A stretch of 64,000 nucleotides of DNA, from positions 186,001 through 250,000 of the forward strand of contig NZ_AULL01000016.1 of NCBI RefSeq assembly GCF_000422265.1. Direction: 5' to 3'. Within the stretch, counting starts at the first letter, position 1; every line of letters starts with the position of its first letter. A program made the position numbers and the translations under genes. The DNA is from Kaistella palustris DSM 21579 (GTDB taxonomy: Bacteria; Bacteroidota; Bacteroidia; Flavobacteriales; Weeksellaceae). Shown here piece by piece: positions 1-8,600 of the stretch. The notes beneath the pieces are model-generated. The model made no database searches. It was not told the origin of the DNA and saw only the letters and a program-made list of their open reading frames with translations.

Positions 1-733
1 TAATTTCAAAGCCTAATTCTTTTACCTTTAATAAGAATTCTGTACTTTCATCGGGTAAAAACGCAGATTTTTCAATGAAAATATCAACGCGTTTTGCGAG
101 ATTTTCTTCTTTAACTTTAGGTAAAATTTCATTTAAAATAAAATTCAAATATTCTACTGAACTTCCGTCAAAATCTCTTGGTTTTAGATGAGCAGAAAGA
201 CAGGTCGGAACCAAAGTCGCTTTCGTGAAAGTCTGTGCTTTTTTAATGACACGTAACATTTTTAGTTCATTTTCTACATCCAAACCGTAACCGGATTTTA
301 TTTCGATGGTCGTAATTCCCAGTGAAATGACGGAATTTATTCTTTCTAAAGTTGTTTTTAATAATTCTTCTTCGGACGCTTTTCTGGTGTGTAAAACGGA
401 ACTCCAGATTCCGCCGCCACTTTCTGCAATTTCCAGATAGGTTTTTCCGGCATTTCGCATGGCAAAGTCATTCGCGCGGTTTCCACCAAAGCAAATATGC
501 GTGTGGGAATCGGTGAAAGCCGGCAGACAAACCTGCTCATCTTCAATGTTTTCGACTTCAATATTTGGGTATTGTTCTTTTAAATCATAAAAATTGTTTG
601 CATCTGCTATTTTTCCCTCTTTAATTAAAAGTCCGCCGTCCTCAATAATTTCCAGCTGATCATCAGAAAGTTTCCCCCGCAACGGAAGATTGGCAAGTGT
701 TACAATTTGTTTGAAAGGACCGATTAACTTCAT
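1..733 (-). CDS. hutI: Imidazolonepropionase, 3' end outside the window
   Basis: Amidohydrolase of histidine degradation that hydrolyses 4-imidazolone-5-propionate to N-formimino-L-glutamate in the cytoplasm. About 244 codons from the ATG at 731-733 are present; the gene runs off the left edge, so the C-terminal third of a roughly 410-residue family is not seen. Visible are the metal-binding loop TDSHTHICFGGNR (HxH near residue 76) and the later SAHLKPRDFD stretch near residue 181, both typical of HutI. It lies 29 bases downstream of an MFS transporter gene on the same strand and may be cotranscribed with it. No other hut gene is in view. Confidence 0.93.
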   Translation of the reverse strand, partial: MKLIGPFKQIVTLANLPLRGKLSDDQLEIIEDGGLLIKEGKIADANNFYDLKEQYPNIEVENIEDEQVCLPAFTDSHTHICFGGNRANDFAMRNAGKTYLEIAESGGGIWSSVLHTRKASEEELLKTTLERINSVISLGITTIEIKSGYGLDVENELKMLRVIKKAQTFTKATLVPTCLSAHLKPRDFDGSSVEYLNFILNEILPKVKEENLAKRVDIFIEKSAFLPDESTEFLLKVKELGFEI

Positions 734-762
734 GATGAATATTTTTAAAAATTAATAAAATG

Positions 763-1908
763 CTATTCCCATTTTTTAAGGTGATCGAAAACCATTTTCG
801 AAAGTGGAATAAACATTAATCCTGCAAGAATGAACACGACAAATGCCCGCTGTAAACCGAAGGCGCTGGCAAGATAGCCGATGATCGGCGGCCCCAGAAA
901 CATACCCACTGTAGAATACGTGCCGATGATCGACATTACAATACCGACCGGGTATTTCCTGGCCTTTCCGGCGAGAATGTAAGTCATCGGGTAAAGTCCG
1001 GAAACGCCAAAGCCGACCATTCCAAAACCAATAAGAACCGGATAAAGATAGGGGAAAATTGTGGCAATGAGTACACCCGAAATAATGAGCAAAGAACCGG
1101 CAATATATAGTTTTTGCATGCCGAAATGCTCCATCAGTTTATCGATGCTCAACCGCGAGATGGTCATGCAGATCATTAAAAGAAGATAGCCGTAAGTGAA
1201 GACCTCCTGTTTCACGACTTCCTGCAGGTAAACGCCGTTCCAGTCATACATTCCGCCCTCGCAGATCGCCGCAAAAAAAACAATGAAACCTAAAAGTGAA
1301 ATATATCTGCTCGGTTTCCCCAGTTTAAATTTGCTTCCGACCTTTGATTTATCACCTTTAATGAGCATCGGGAACATAAAAACCGTGATTAAAAGACCAA
1401 ATATCGTGACGGACAAGAAGTGCCAGAAAATTGAGATTTCATTTTCCAACATGATCGTCGAGAAAAGAACTCCCAAAATCCCGCCAATGCTCCAAATGCC
1501 GTGAAATGAACCTACGATCTTCTTTTTAAATTTTTGCTGTACGGCAATCGACTGCGTGTTGATGGAAATGTTGATCGTACGAAGCGCGATGGAAAAGAAG
1601 ACGAGCGCAATCGAAATTCCGAGAAGCGAAAAACCCCAGCTGAGCGAAAAAAGTGAGATCAAAAATAGTATACTTGCAATCTGCATGGGAATTCTGCTGT
1701 CAAATTTCGCGACGAGCCAACCGGAAAGCGGAATGCCGACAATCGCGCTTGCAGGCAGAATCATCAGCAGGTTTCCCAGTTCTCCTTCACTCAAATTATA
1801 AAGGTTTTTGAGTGTGGGAATTCGCGACGCCCAGGACGAGAAACAAATTCCGGAGAGTAAAAAGTAGGCAGAAAGAGCGATTCTTTCCTTTTGAGGAGTT
1901 GAAAACAT
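763..1908 (-). CDS. MFS transporter
   Basis: Predicted 381-residue inner-membrane transporter of the major facilitator superfamily. The whole length is hydrophobic, consistent with 12 membrane helices, with a basic cytoplasmic loop in the middle (KGDKSKVGSKFKLGKP). The residue pattern recalls the FucP/YbjJ-like branch, which carries sugars or unknown small molecules; the substrate cannot be read from the sequence. The frame is open three codons further upstream to a TTG, but the ATG at 1906-1908 gives the natural start (MFSTPQKERIAL). A TAnnTTTG box lies 14 bases upstream. hutI follows at 29 bases, so import of a histidine-related compound is possible but only inferred. Confidence 0.85.
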   Translation of the reverse strand: MFSTPQKERIALSAYFLLSGICFSSWASRIPTLKNLYNLSEGELGNLLMILPASAIVGIPLSGWLVAKFDSRIPMQIASILFLISLFSLSWGFSLLGISIALVFFSIALRTINISINTQSIAVQQKFKKKIVGSFHGIWSIGGILGVLFSTIMLENEISIFWHFLSVTIFGLLITVFMFPMLIKGDKSKVGSKFKLGKPSRYISLLGFIVFFAAICEGGMYDWNGVYLQEVVKQEVFTYGYLLLMICMTISRLSIDKLMEHFGMQKLYIAGSLLIISGVLIATIFPYLYPVLIGFGMVGFGVSGLYPMTYILAGKARKYPVGIVMSIIGTYSTVGMFLGPPIIGYLASAFGLQRAFVVFILAGLMFIPLSKMVFDHLKKWE

Positions 1909-1922
1909 ATCCGGCAAATTTA

Positions 1923-1930
1923 CAAATTTA
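1923..1930 (-). promoter_or_regulatory. TAnnTTTG -7 box upstream of the MFS gene
   Basis: TAAATTTG on the minus strand matches the Bacteroidota -7 element and ends 14 bases before the ATG. No TTG is found at the usual 17-19 base distance upstream, so only half of the promoter is supported. A second TAAATTTG (1915-1922) lies directly downstream. Confidence 0.3.
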
Positions 1931-2034
1931 TAGCCCGATCTGGTGACGCTTGGGCAGTCGCTTTTTATAATTCTTAGGGCTTGTTCCGATTTTATTTGTT
2001 AAAGATGACAGGAATTTTTCCCTCTAAAAATTTC

Positions 2035-2042
2035 TATCTTTG
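2035..2042 (+). promoter_or_regulatory. TAnnTTTG -7 box upstream of ruvB
   Basis: TATCTTTG ends 15 bases before the ruvB ATG and matches the Bacteroidota -7 consensus. The nearest upstream TTG (1996-1998) is too far away to be a convincing -33 element. Confidence 0.35.
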
Positions 2043-2057
2043 ACTAAATTTTAAAAA

Positions 2058-3080
2058 ATGCCCGATTTTCTGCATCCAGACCAAGATAATTTTTCCGAAG
2101 ACGAACTTATTCAGGAAGAAAAGATCCGTCCGCAGAGTTTCCGGGATTTTGCCGGACAGCGGAAAACGCTGGACAATCTGGAGGTTTTTGTAGCGGCGGC
2201 GAAAAATCGTGGTGGCGCTTTGGATCACGTGCTTTTACACGGTCCACCCGGGTTGGGAAAAACTACTTTAGCCCATATTATTGCGAATGAATTGGGAGTT
2301 AGCTGCAAAATAACTTCGGGTCCGGTTTTAGATAAGCCCGGAAGTTTAGCCGGATTGCTCACGAATCTGGAAGAAAATGATGTGCTTTTCATAGATGAAA
2401 TTCACCGGCTTTCGCCGATTGTGGAGGAGTATCTTTATTCGGCGATGGAAGATTATAAGATCGACATCATGCTCGAAAGCGGACCAAATGCCAGAAGCGT
2501 TCAGATCGGTTTGAATCCGTTTACTTTAGTCGGTGCCACTACCAGAAGTGGAATGCTGACAAAACCAATGTTGGCGCGGTTCGGAATTCAAAGCAGACTG
2601 GAATATTATACGATCGAACTGCTGTCGATGATCATTGAAAGAAGCGCGCGTGTTCTAGATGTTAAAATTTATGAGGATGCCGCGACGGAAATTGCCCGCA
2701 GAAGCCGCGGAACGCCGAGGATTGCAAATGCACTTTTGCGCAGGGTTCGTGATTTTGCGGAGATCAAAGGAAATGGCGAAATTGAAATTGAAATTACAAA
2801 GTTTGCGCTGAATTCCCTAAATGTTGATGAATTCGGGCTCGATGATATGGACAACCGAATCATGCGCGTGATGATCGAAAATTTCCGCGGGAAACCGGTC
2901 GGGATTTCTGCGTTGGCAACGTCGATTGGTGAAAATCCCGAAACTTTGGAAGAAGTATATGAACCATTTCTCATTCAGGAAGGTTTTATAATCCGCACGC
3001 CGCGAGGAAGAGAAGTAACGGAGAAAGCTTATAAGCATTTACAGATCTCGATTCCCAAAAGACCGGATGAGCTTTTTTAA
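2058..3080 (+). CDS. ruvB: Holliday junction branch-migration ATPase RuvB
   Basis: 340-residue AAA+ motor that, with RuvA and RuvC, moves Holliday junctions during recombinational repair. Walker A is [10 protein letters not shown] (about residues 61-70) and Walker B is LFIDEIH (about 110-116). The sensor/arginine-finger region [12 protein letters not shown] and the C-terminal winged-helix domain ending in [17 protein letters not shown] are intact. Length is normal for the family. It appears to be a single gene with its own promoter: ruvA is not adjacent, which is common in this group. ATG start 15 bases after a -7 box. Confidence 0.98.
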   Translation: MPDFLHPDQDNFSEDELIQEEKIRPQSFRDFAGQRKTLDNLEVFVAAAKNRGGALDHVLLHGPPGLGKTTLAHIIANELGVSCKITSGPVLDKPGSLAGLLTNLEENDVLFIDEIHRLSPIVEEYLYSAMEDYKIDIMLESGPNARSVQIGLNPFTLVGATTRSGMLTKPMLARFGIQSRLEYYTIELLSMIIERSARVLDVKIYEDAATEIARRSRGTPRIANALLRRVRDFAEIKGNGEIEIEITKFALNSLNVDEFGLDDMDNRIMRVMIENFRGKPVGISALATSIGENPETLEEVYEPFLIQEGFIIRTPRGREVTEKAYKHLQISIPKRPDELF

Positions 3081-3156
3081 CGTTAATACTCGAATTGGAT
3101 GAATATTTAAACGCTGTGGACGCAAAGAAGATTAAATTTATTTCTGTGTGGTGGGG

Positions 3157-3181
3157 CGCGAAGGCGTTTCACTCAGCAAAG
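3157..3181 (-). repeat. Inverted copy of repeat A upstream of the GxxExxY gene
   Basis: Read on the minus strand, these 25 bases match the A element found four times downstream (for example 3734-3758) at 23 of 25 positions. They sit 38 bases before the GxxExxY start in the opposite orientation to the downstream copies, so the gene is bracketed by inverted repeats. A further decayed, related stretch may lie at 3110-3130. Confidence 0.75.
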
Positions 3182-3218
3182 GCTCGATTTGATCTCTTCA
3201 AGTTAAAGGGTTGAAAAT

Positions 3219-3596
3219 ATGAATGAAAATGAAATTTCAAAAATTGTATTTGAATCGGGTTTGAAAATTCATCGGGCGCTTGGAGTAGGTTTGTATGAAG
3301 CAGTATATGAAGAATGTTTGTTTTATGAATTAAGTAGAAAGGGTTTAAAAGTTGAAAAGCAAAAAGACATCCCTATTGAATACGAAGAATTGCTTATCAA
3401 AAAGGCTTTCAGAGTAGATTTGTTAATTGAAGATAAGGTAATAATAGAGATTAAGGCTGTTCCCGAGATTAATAGTTATCATACCTGTCAACTATTAAAT
3501 TATTTAAGAATTACTGGATTTAAACTGGGAATGCTTTTGAATTTTCATTCTTTATTATTTAAAGATGGAGTTAAAAGAATCGTTAATCATTTATAA
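3219..3596 (+). CDS. GxxExxY family protein (PDDEXK_3-like)
   Basis: 125-residue soluble protein of the GxxExxY family, whose function is not established. The naming motif is present as GLYEAVY (about residues 25-31), following the family start KIHRALGVG. Around residue 67 a nuclease-fold signature follows: VDLLIEDKVIIEIKAV, giving the D...ExK pattern of PD-(D/E)xK enzymes. Nuclease activity is therefore plausible but not shown. The gene stands alone, with inverted copies of a short repeat on either side (3157-3181 and 3607-3640) and a tandem repeat array directly downstream. Base composition in the gene is AT-richer than in ruvB. Together these suggest an acquired cassette. The ATG at 3219 is the only good start. 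Confidence 0.88.
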   Translation: MNENEISKIVFESGLKIHRALGVGLYEAVYEECLFYELSRKGLKVEKQKDIPIEYEELLIKKAFRVDLLIEDKVIIEIKAVPEINSYHTCQLLNYLRITGFKLGMLLNFHSLLFKDGVKRIVNHL

Positions 3597-3606
3597 ATTA
3601 ATATGT

Positions 3607-4085
3607 CTTCGCTGAGTGCACGCCTTCGCGGACGTAAAAATGAGAAAACCAATAAATAAAAAAAAATAGTAGCGGCCTTTGCGTTAAAATTAAGTATACA
3701 TTAAGCAGTACAGCAAAGAATTTAGATGATCGTCTTCGCTGAGTGAAACGCCTTTGCGAACTTAAAAAGGAGAGGAAAAACATATATTTATGAAACCTTC
3801 GCGGACTTTGCGTTAAAAAAGAAGAGCAAACTTGAAAATGAATTTGCAAGCAATCTGTTGCAACTTCGCTTCCCTGAGTGCAACGCCTCTGCGCTCTTAA
3901 AAAAACGACAGAAAGTGGTATATTTAAAGAAATCTTTGCGGAATTTGCGTTAACAAAAGAAGATGAAACCTGAAATGAATTTGCAAGCAATCTACTGCAA
4001 CTACCCTTCGCTGAGTGAAACGCCTTTGCGAACCTATTATTTGATCAGCAGGAAAAAACCTCTGCGATCGTTGCGTTAAAAACAA
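3607..4085 (+). repeat. Tandem array of four ~130 bp A-B repeat units
   Basis: This accounts for the 514-base gap between the GxxExxY gene and the MBL-fold gene. Element A (type CTTCGCTGAGTGAAACGCC, followed by TTTGCGAAC and A-rich sequence) occurs at 3607-3640, 3734-3768, 3864-3905 and 4006-4033. Element B (type ACCTTCGCGGACTTTGCGTT followed by A-rich sequence) occurs at 3671-3690, 3793-3820, 3931-3959 and 4055-4085. The two alternate strictly, giving unit lengths of about 122-142 bases. A third element shared by units 2 and 3 (3821-3865 and 3959-4003) contains a 21-base exact match. The short antisense frames in this stretch are products of the repeat, not genes. Confidence 0.85.
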
Positions 4086-4110
4086 GTCTGAATTTAAAAG
4101 ATAAAATTTT

Positions 4111-4977
4111 ATGAAACTATATCCAGTCCAGTGTGGAAAATTTAAGTTAGATGGCGGTGCCATGTTTGGTGTGGTGCCGAAAAGTTTGTGGCAAAGAACA
4201 AATCCTGCAGATGAAAGAAATTTAATCGAATTGGGAACCCGCTCTCTTTTGGTGGAAGACGGTAAAAAACTTATCCTGATTGATTGCGGGTTAGGTAATA
4301 AACAGGACGAAAAATTTTTTGGCCATTACTCGCTATGGGGTGATGATACCTTAGATAAAAACCTTAAAAAATATGGTTTCGTGAAAGAAGATATCACCGA
4401 TGTTTTCCTTACGCACCTGCATTTCGACCATTGCGGTGGCGCGATCGAGTGGAATGCTGACCGGACCGGTTATCAGCCCGCCTTTAAAAATGCGCAGTTC
4501 TGGACTAATGAGGACCACTGGAAATGGGCAACCGAGCCAAATGCCAGAGAAAAGGCAAGTTTTTTGAAGGAAAATATTTTGCCGATGCAGGAAAGCGGTC
4601 AACTCAACTTTTTGCCGATCCCGCAAAATGGGAATTACGGTTTCGCACCCGATCTGAAAATGGATGTGATCTTTGTAGATGGTCATACCGACAAGCAGAT
4701 GCTTCCCGTGATCCGGTATCAGGACAAGACTATTGTTTTTGCAGCGGATCTGATCCCGACCGTGGGTCATATTCCCCAGGTTTATGTCATGGGATATGAC
4801 ACGCGGCCACTCTTAACAATGGAAGAAAAAGCAAAATTCCTGAAACAGTGCGTGGATAATGAATATCTTCTGTTTTTTGAACATGATGCGCACAATGAAC
4901 TCGCAAGTTTAAAAGTAACCGAAAAAGGAATCCGGTTAGATGAAACCTTCAGTATGAATGAAGTATTTGGCTATTAG
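4111..4977 (+). CDS. MBL-fold metallo-hydrolase
   Basis: 288-residue enzyme of the metallo-beta-lactamase superfamily, cytoplasmic (no signal peptide). The dinuclear zinc motif HLHFDH is at residues 102-107; later ligands are probably the H in VDGHTD and the D in FAADLIPT. The layout resembles the YtnP/quorum-quenching-lactonase-like and other hydrolase subfamilies; the substrate is unknown. coaE begins 21 bases after the stop on the same strand, so the pair is likely cotranscribed. The ATG at 4111 gives the family N-terminus MKLYPVQCGKFKLDGG. Confidence 0.88.
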   Translation: MKLYPVQCGKFKLDGGAMFGVVPKSLWQRTNPADERNLIELGTRSLLVEDGKKLILIDCGLGNKQDEKFFGHYSLWGDDTLDKNLKKYGFVKEDITDVFLTHLHFDHCGGAIEWNADRTGYQPAFKNAQFWTNEDHWKWATEPNAREKASFLKENILPMQESGQLNFLPIPQNGNYGFAPDLKMDVIFVDGHTDKQMLPVIRYQDKTIVFAADLIPTVGHIPQVYVMGYDTRPLLTMEEKAKFLKQCVDNEYLLFFEHDAHNELASLKVTEKGIRLDETFSMNEVFGY

Positions 4978-4998
4978 AAAAAATATAAATTATAAAAT

Positions 4999-5637
4999 AT
5001 GATCAACGACGAACCCGAACCCGAACCCGGGCCCAAGACCAAAACAATCGGAATTACCGGCGGTATAGGCTCCGGCAAATCTACGGTATCAAAATATATC
5101 GAAGAGGCGGGTTATCCCGTGTACTATTCAGATGCGCGCGCAAAAACAATTGTTAATGATGAACCGCAGCTGCAGCAGCAAATTAAAGAACTCTTAGGTG
5201 AAAATTCCTACGATGAAAATGGCCGCTACGACCGTAAATATGTCGCAGAAATTGTTTTCGGAAATGAAGAAAAGTTATTGCAGCTAAATTCACTCATTCA
5301 TCCTGCGGTAAAATCAGATTTTGAAAACTGGGTTTCCCGGCAGAATTCTGAGTTTGTATTTAAGGAAACCGCACTTTTATTTGAACTGAAATTACACGAG
5401 GCGTGCTATAAATCCATTTTGGTAACAGCTGATGACAACTGCCGACTGAAGCGTGTGATGGACCGCGACGGCAAAACATACCGGGAGGTGGAAACCATCA
5501 TGCACCGACAGATGGCGGAAAAAGATAAGATAAAATTTGCCGATTATGTGATCTATAACAATGACGGTTTAGACGAACTTAAGGTGCAGACCCTGCAGAC
5601 TTTAGAACAACTGGAAGGCAGTCTGAAAGCGGTTTAA
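4999..5637 (+). CDS. coaE: Dephospho-CoA kinase
   Basis: Last enzyme of coenzyme A synthesis; it phosphorylates the 3'-hydroxyl of dephospho-CoA with ATP in the cytoplasm. The P-loop GGIGSGKST is at residues 21-29. Length (212) is normal apart from a short N-terminal tail, MINDEPEPEPGPKTK, built by three GAACCC hexamers at 5011-5028. Family members usually start directly before the TIGITGG strand, so this tail is an add-on and may vary in length between strains. No alternative ATG lies closer to the P-loop. It is 21 bases downstream of the MBL-fold gene. Confidence 0.95.
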   Translation: MINDEPEPEPGPKTKTIGITGGIGSGKSTVSKYIEEAGYPVYYSDARAKTIVNDEPQLQQQIKELLGENSYDENGRYDRKYVAEIVFGNEEKLLQLNSLIHPAVKSDFENWVSRQNSEFVFKETALLFELKLHEACYKSILVTADDNCRLKRVMDRDGKTYREVETIMHRQMAEKDKIKFADYVIYNNDGLDELKVQTLQTLEQLEGSLKAV

Positions 5638-5655
5638 ACTGCGGAAAATATATAA

Positions 5656-5687
5656 AAAAAACCTGGATCACTGGATTCAGGTTTTTT
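5656..5687. terminator. Bidirectional terminator between coaE and the large T9SS gene
   Basis: Inverted repeat AAAAAACCTG (5656-5665) and CAGGTTTTTT (5678-5687) with a 12-base loop. A-tract and T-tract on the two sides let it serve both convergent genes. Confidence 0.75.
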
Positions 5688-5696
5688 GTTTGGCAG

Positions 5697-8600
5697 CTAT
5701 CTGCGGTTTTTTACCAAAACCCAGCCGTTGTATTCTACCATCGAGGCAGAGCCAGGCTCGCGCCACTTCATTACATACCAGTAACTGCCGGATGTTACCG
5801 CTTTTCCGGCAGATTTACCATCCCAGGAAAACCGATTGTTTTTATCGCCGGTGAAGACCGTATTACCAAACCGGTCGAAAATCTTTATGGATGCTTCCTC
5901 TTTTTTCAGCAATACAGAATAATCCAGAATATCATTAATACCGTCACCATCAGGTGATATTGCGTTGTAAACTTCTACTACAGTAATTTCAGCAGTAACA
6001 GGACTGCAGTTATCGGCGGATATTACGTAAACCGTGTGGTCACCGCCTGCCACATTTGTGAATACGTTGGAGGTCTGATAGTTATTGCCGTCAAGGGCGT
6101 ATTCGTATGGTGGTGTACCACCGGTAACGTTCACTATAACTGTTGTACCCTGGATTTCCACGGAGGTGATCCCGGGTAAAAGTATTTCTGTAACCGTTAC
6201 AGATTGGCGGTGAGTACATCCTTCAAAAGTAAGATCCACCCAATATTCACCCACGGGAACCTTGATGGATTGGGTAGTTTCTCCCGTGCTCCAATGGTAA
6301 CTGGCAAATCCGCTGCCGGGGTCCAGTGTTGCCAAACTTCCCGGGCAAACCGCCTGATCGCCAAGTTGCGTTGATATCTTTGGGATTTTTACAGTGACAT
6401 GTAGCGCAGCTATATTATCGCAAAATCCATTTTTATGAAAACGCAGGTAGTAGGTTCCGCTGTTTGTTACCGTTACATCTGCGGGAACAGAACCGATGTT
6501 CTGCTGTGCCGCACTTAAGCTGTTGAAATAAGTGGTCTGAACTCCGCTCTCATTAGTAAGGACGGACACGAATTTGCTGAGATTCACAGTTTTAATGCCG
6601 TCAAGATCATCGTCGCATTCGGAAACGGAGGCGTTATCTGTAATTAACTGAACCCTGTTGCCGAACTTAAAAGTGAGCATTTTTGTTTCTGCTCCACAAT
6701 ATGCGGAAACTGCTCTCACATACACGTTTGTCTCTTTTGAAAATAACCAGTCGTCCGGTAAAATGGTTGAAAAATCACTGAAAAGCGAATATTCAACGGT
6801 GAAAAGCGCAGAATTCTGTATGATCACCGGAGTGACGGTGGACAGTTTAACATGAATTACCCCATCGAAATCATCATCACAAAGGGTAGGGTTGTAAGCA
6901 CCAATATTCCACTTTGGCAGGGGCGACTCCAGAATGGTGATGCTTTTTGTAAAAGTACAGCCGGAAGCATTGGTGAAAAACACGGTATATACGCCAGCCG
7001 GCAAAATTGCGGTCTGCGTGGTAAAGACTGTAGTATTTCCTTTTTTCCAAACATAATCCGTATAAGTAGATTCTGCCATAAGTGTTATGGAACTGCCGGC
7101 ACAAACTGTGTAGGAATCCAGCAGCGCAGTGGGTGTGGAAGCTTTCAGCAAAATGTTTAAAGTGCCAATGGTATCGCAAAAACCTGCTTTTTTAAATCTA
7201 TAGTAGAAAGTCTTATCTCCGCTAACGGTCTGCGCTGCTCCAATGTTCTGGCCGGGCAGATTGTTCTGCGCTTTGATCCGGTCATCGAAATATTTTACCG
7301 TGACACCGGCATCAGGCGTAAAAAGCGTGTTATAGTTTGCGAGATTTATATTTTCGGTATTGTTCAGATCATTATCGCAGACAGGATAAGAAATTACAGA
7401 TGTCAGCAACATAAATTTATCACCGATTTTAAAATCAATGGTCCGGACATCTGGCGGACAATCTGCGGACACTGCCCTTACGTACACTTTTGTATCTGCA
7501 GAATAAGTCCAGTTATCGGGTAAAAGAGGGCTGAAAGTTCGGGAAAGCGAATATTCTACTGTGAAGAGTGCTGGGTTTTGCAAAATTTGAGATGTAACAC
7601 TTGAAAATTTCACTTCGACCTGACCGTCGAGATTATCATCGCAAATGACGGCATTAAATGCGCCAATTGTCCATTGAGGCTTCGGCAATTCTGTTACTGT
7701 TACATACTGACGATAAACGCAGTTGGAAGCGTTCGTAAGATCCACGAAATAATTTCCCGGTCCTGCGTTGATTGTTTCGGAATTGTCACCCGTGCTCCAG
7801 AGAATACTGCTGTAGCCGGTTCCTACGTTCAGTGTGACCGTGCTTCCCGTGCATACCGTATAACTTGGCAGCAAAAATGTGGAGGGAGTTCCTTTTGTTA
7901 AATTCACTTTTAATGTACCAATATTGTCGCAGAAGCCCGGAATACTAAAACGGTAATAAAATGTTTGCGCACCGGTAATAACCTGATTTGCACTGGTGGA
8001 ATTTAAATTTTGTTGGGCATCCGTGAGCGTATTAAAAAAAGTCGCCGAGTTTCCTGCTGCAGTGGTAAACAACGGAATGTAGTCTGAGAGTACAATAGAC
8101 TCGGTATCATCAAGGCCGGTATCGCAAATATTTTTGGTCACTTCATTTGTAATTAATGAGCCTTTGATGCCGATCTGTAAAAGGATTTCCATAATAACGG
8201 GCGCACACACTGCAGGTGATTCCACTCTTATCCATACTCCTGTGTTTCCGGTGAAGCTGTAGATTCCTGTCAAATTATCCGTTAAGCCTGCAATTGCTTT
8301 TGCTTCGGTTTCATAATATTTTACAGTAAAATCAGCCGGGTTTTGAACCACTAGCGGCGTGATGTTGCTTAGATCAACTTTATAAATATTGTCGATTACA
8401 CCATCTATATCTTCGTCGCAGGTTTTGTGCGTATAGAGTGCAGGATTTACAACCGGAGGTGCGGTTATTTTCAGTTCGATTTTTGCCTCCGCATCACAGC
8501 CATAAGTGTTGTGGAGTTTTACATAGACTGTTCCCGGTTCGGAAATGTAATTGGTTAATTGGCTGTCGGGAATCTGAACTGAATAAAGCGCATCGCTGAA

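Noticed and set aside
3607-4085. CRISPR array
   Set aside because: Repeats are degenerate, compound and about 130 bases apart, there are no unique spacers of constant length, and no cas gene is in the window.
3598-4163. Antisense open frames across the repeat array (3598-3990 and 3924-4163)
   Set aside because: Their translations consist of the repeat itself (QRRFTQRR-like strings) and change frame with unit length; no start context or family similarity.
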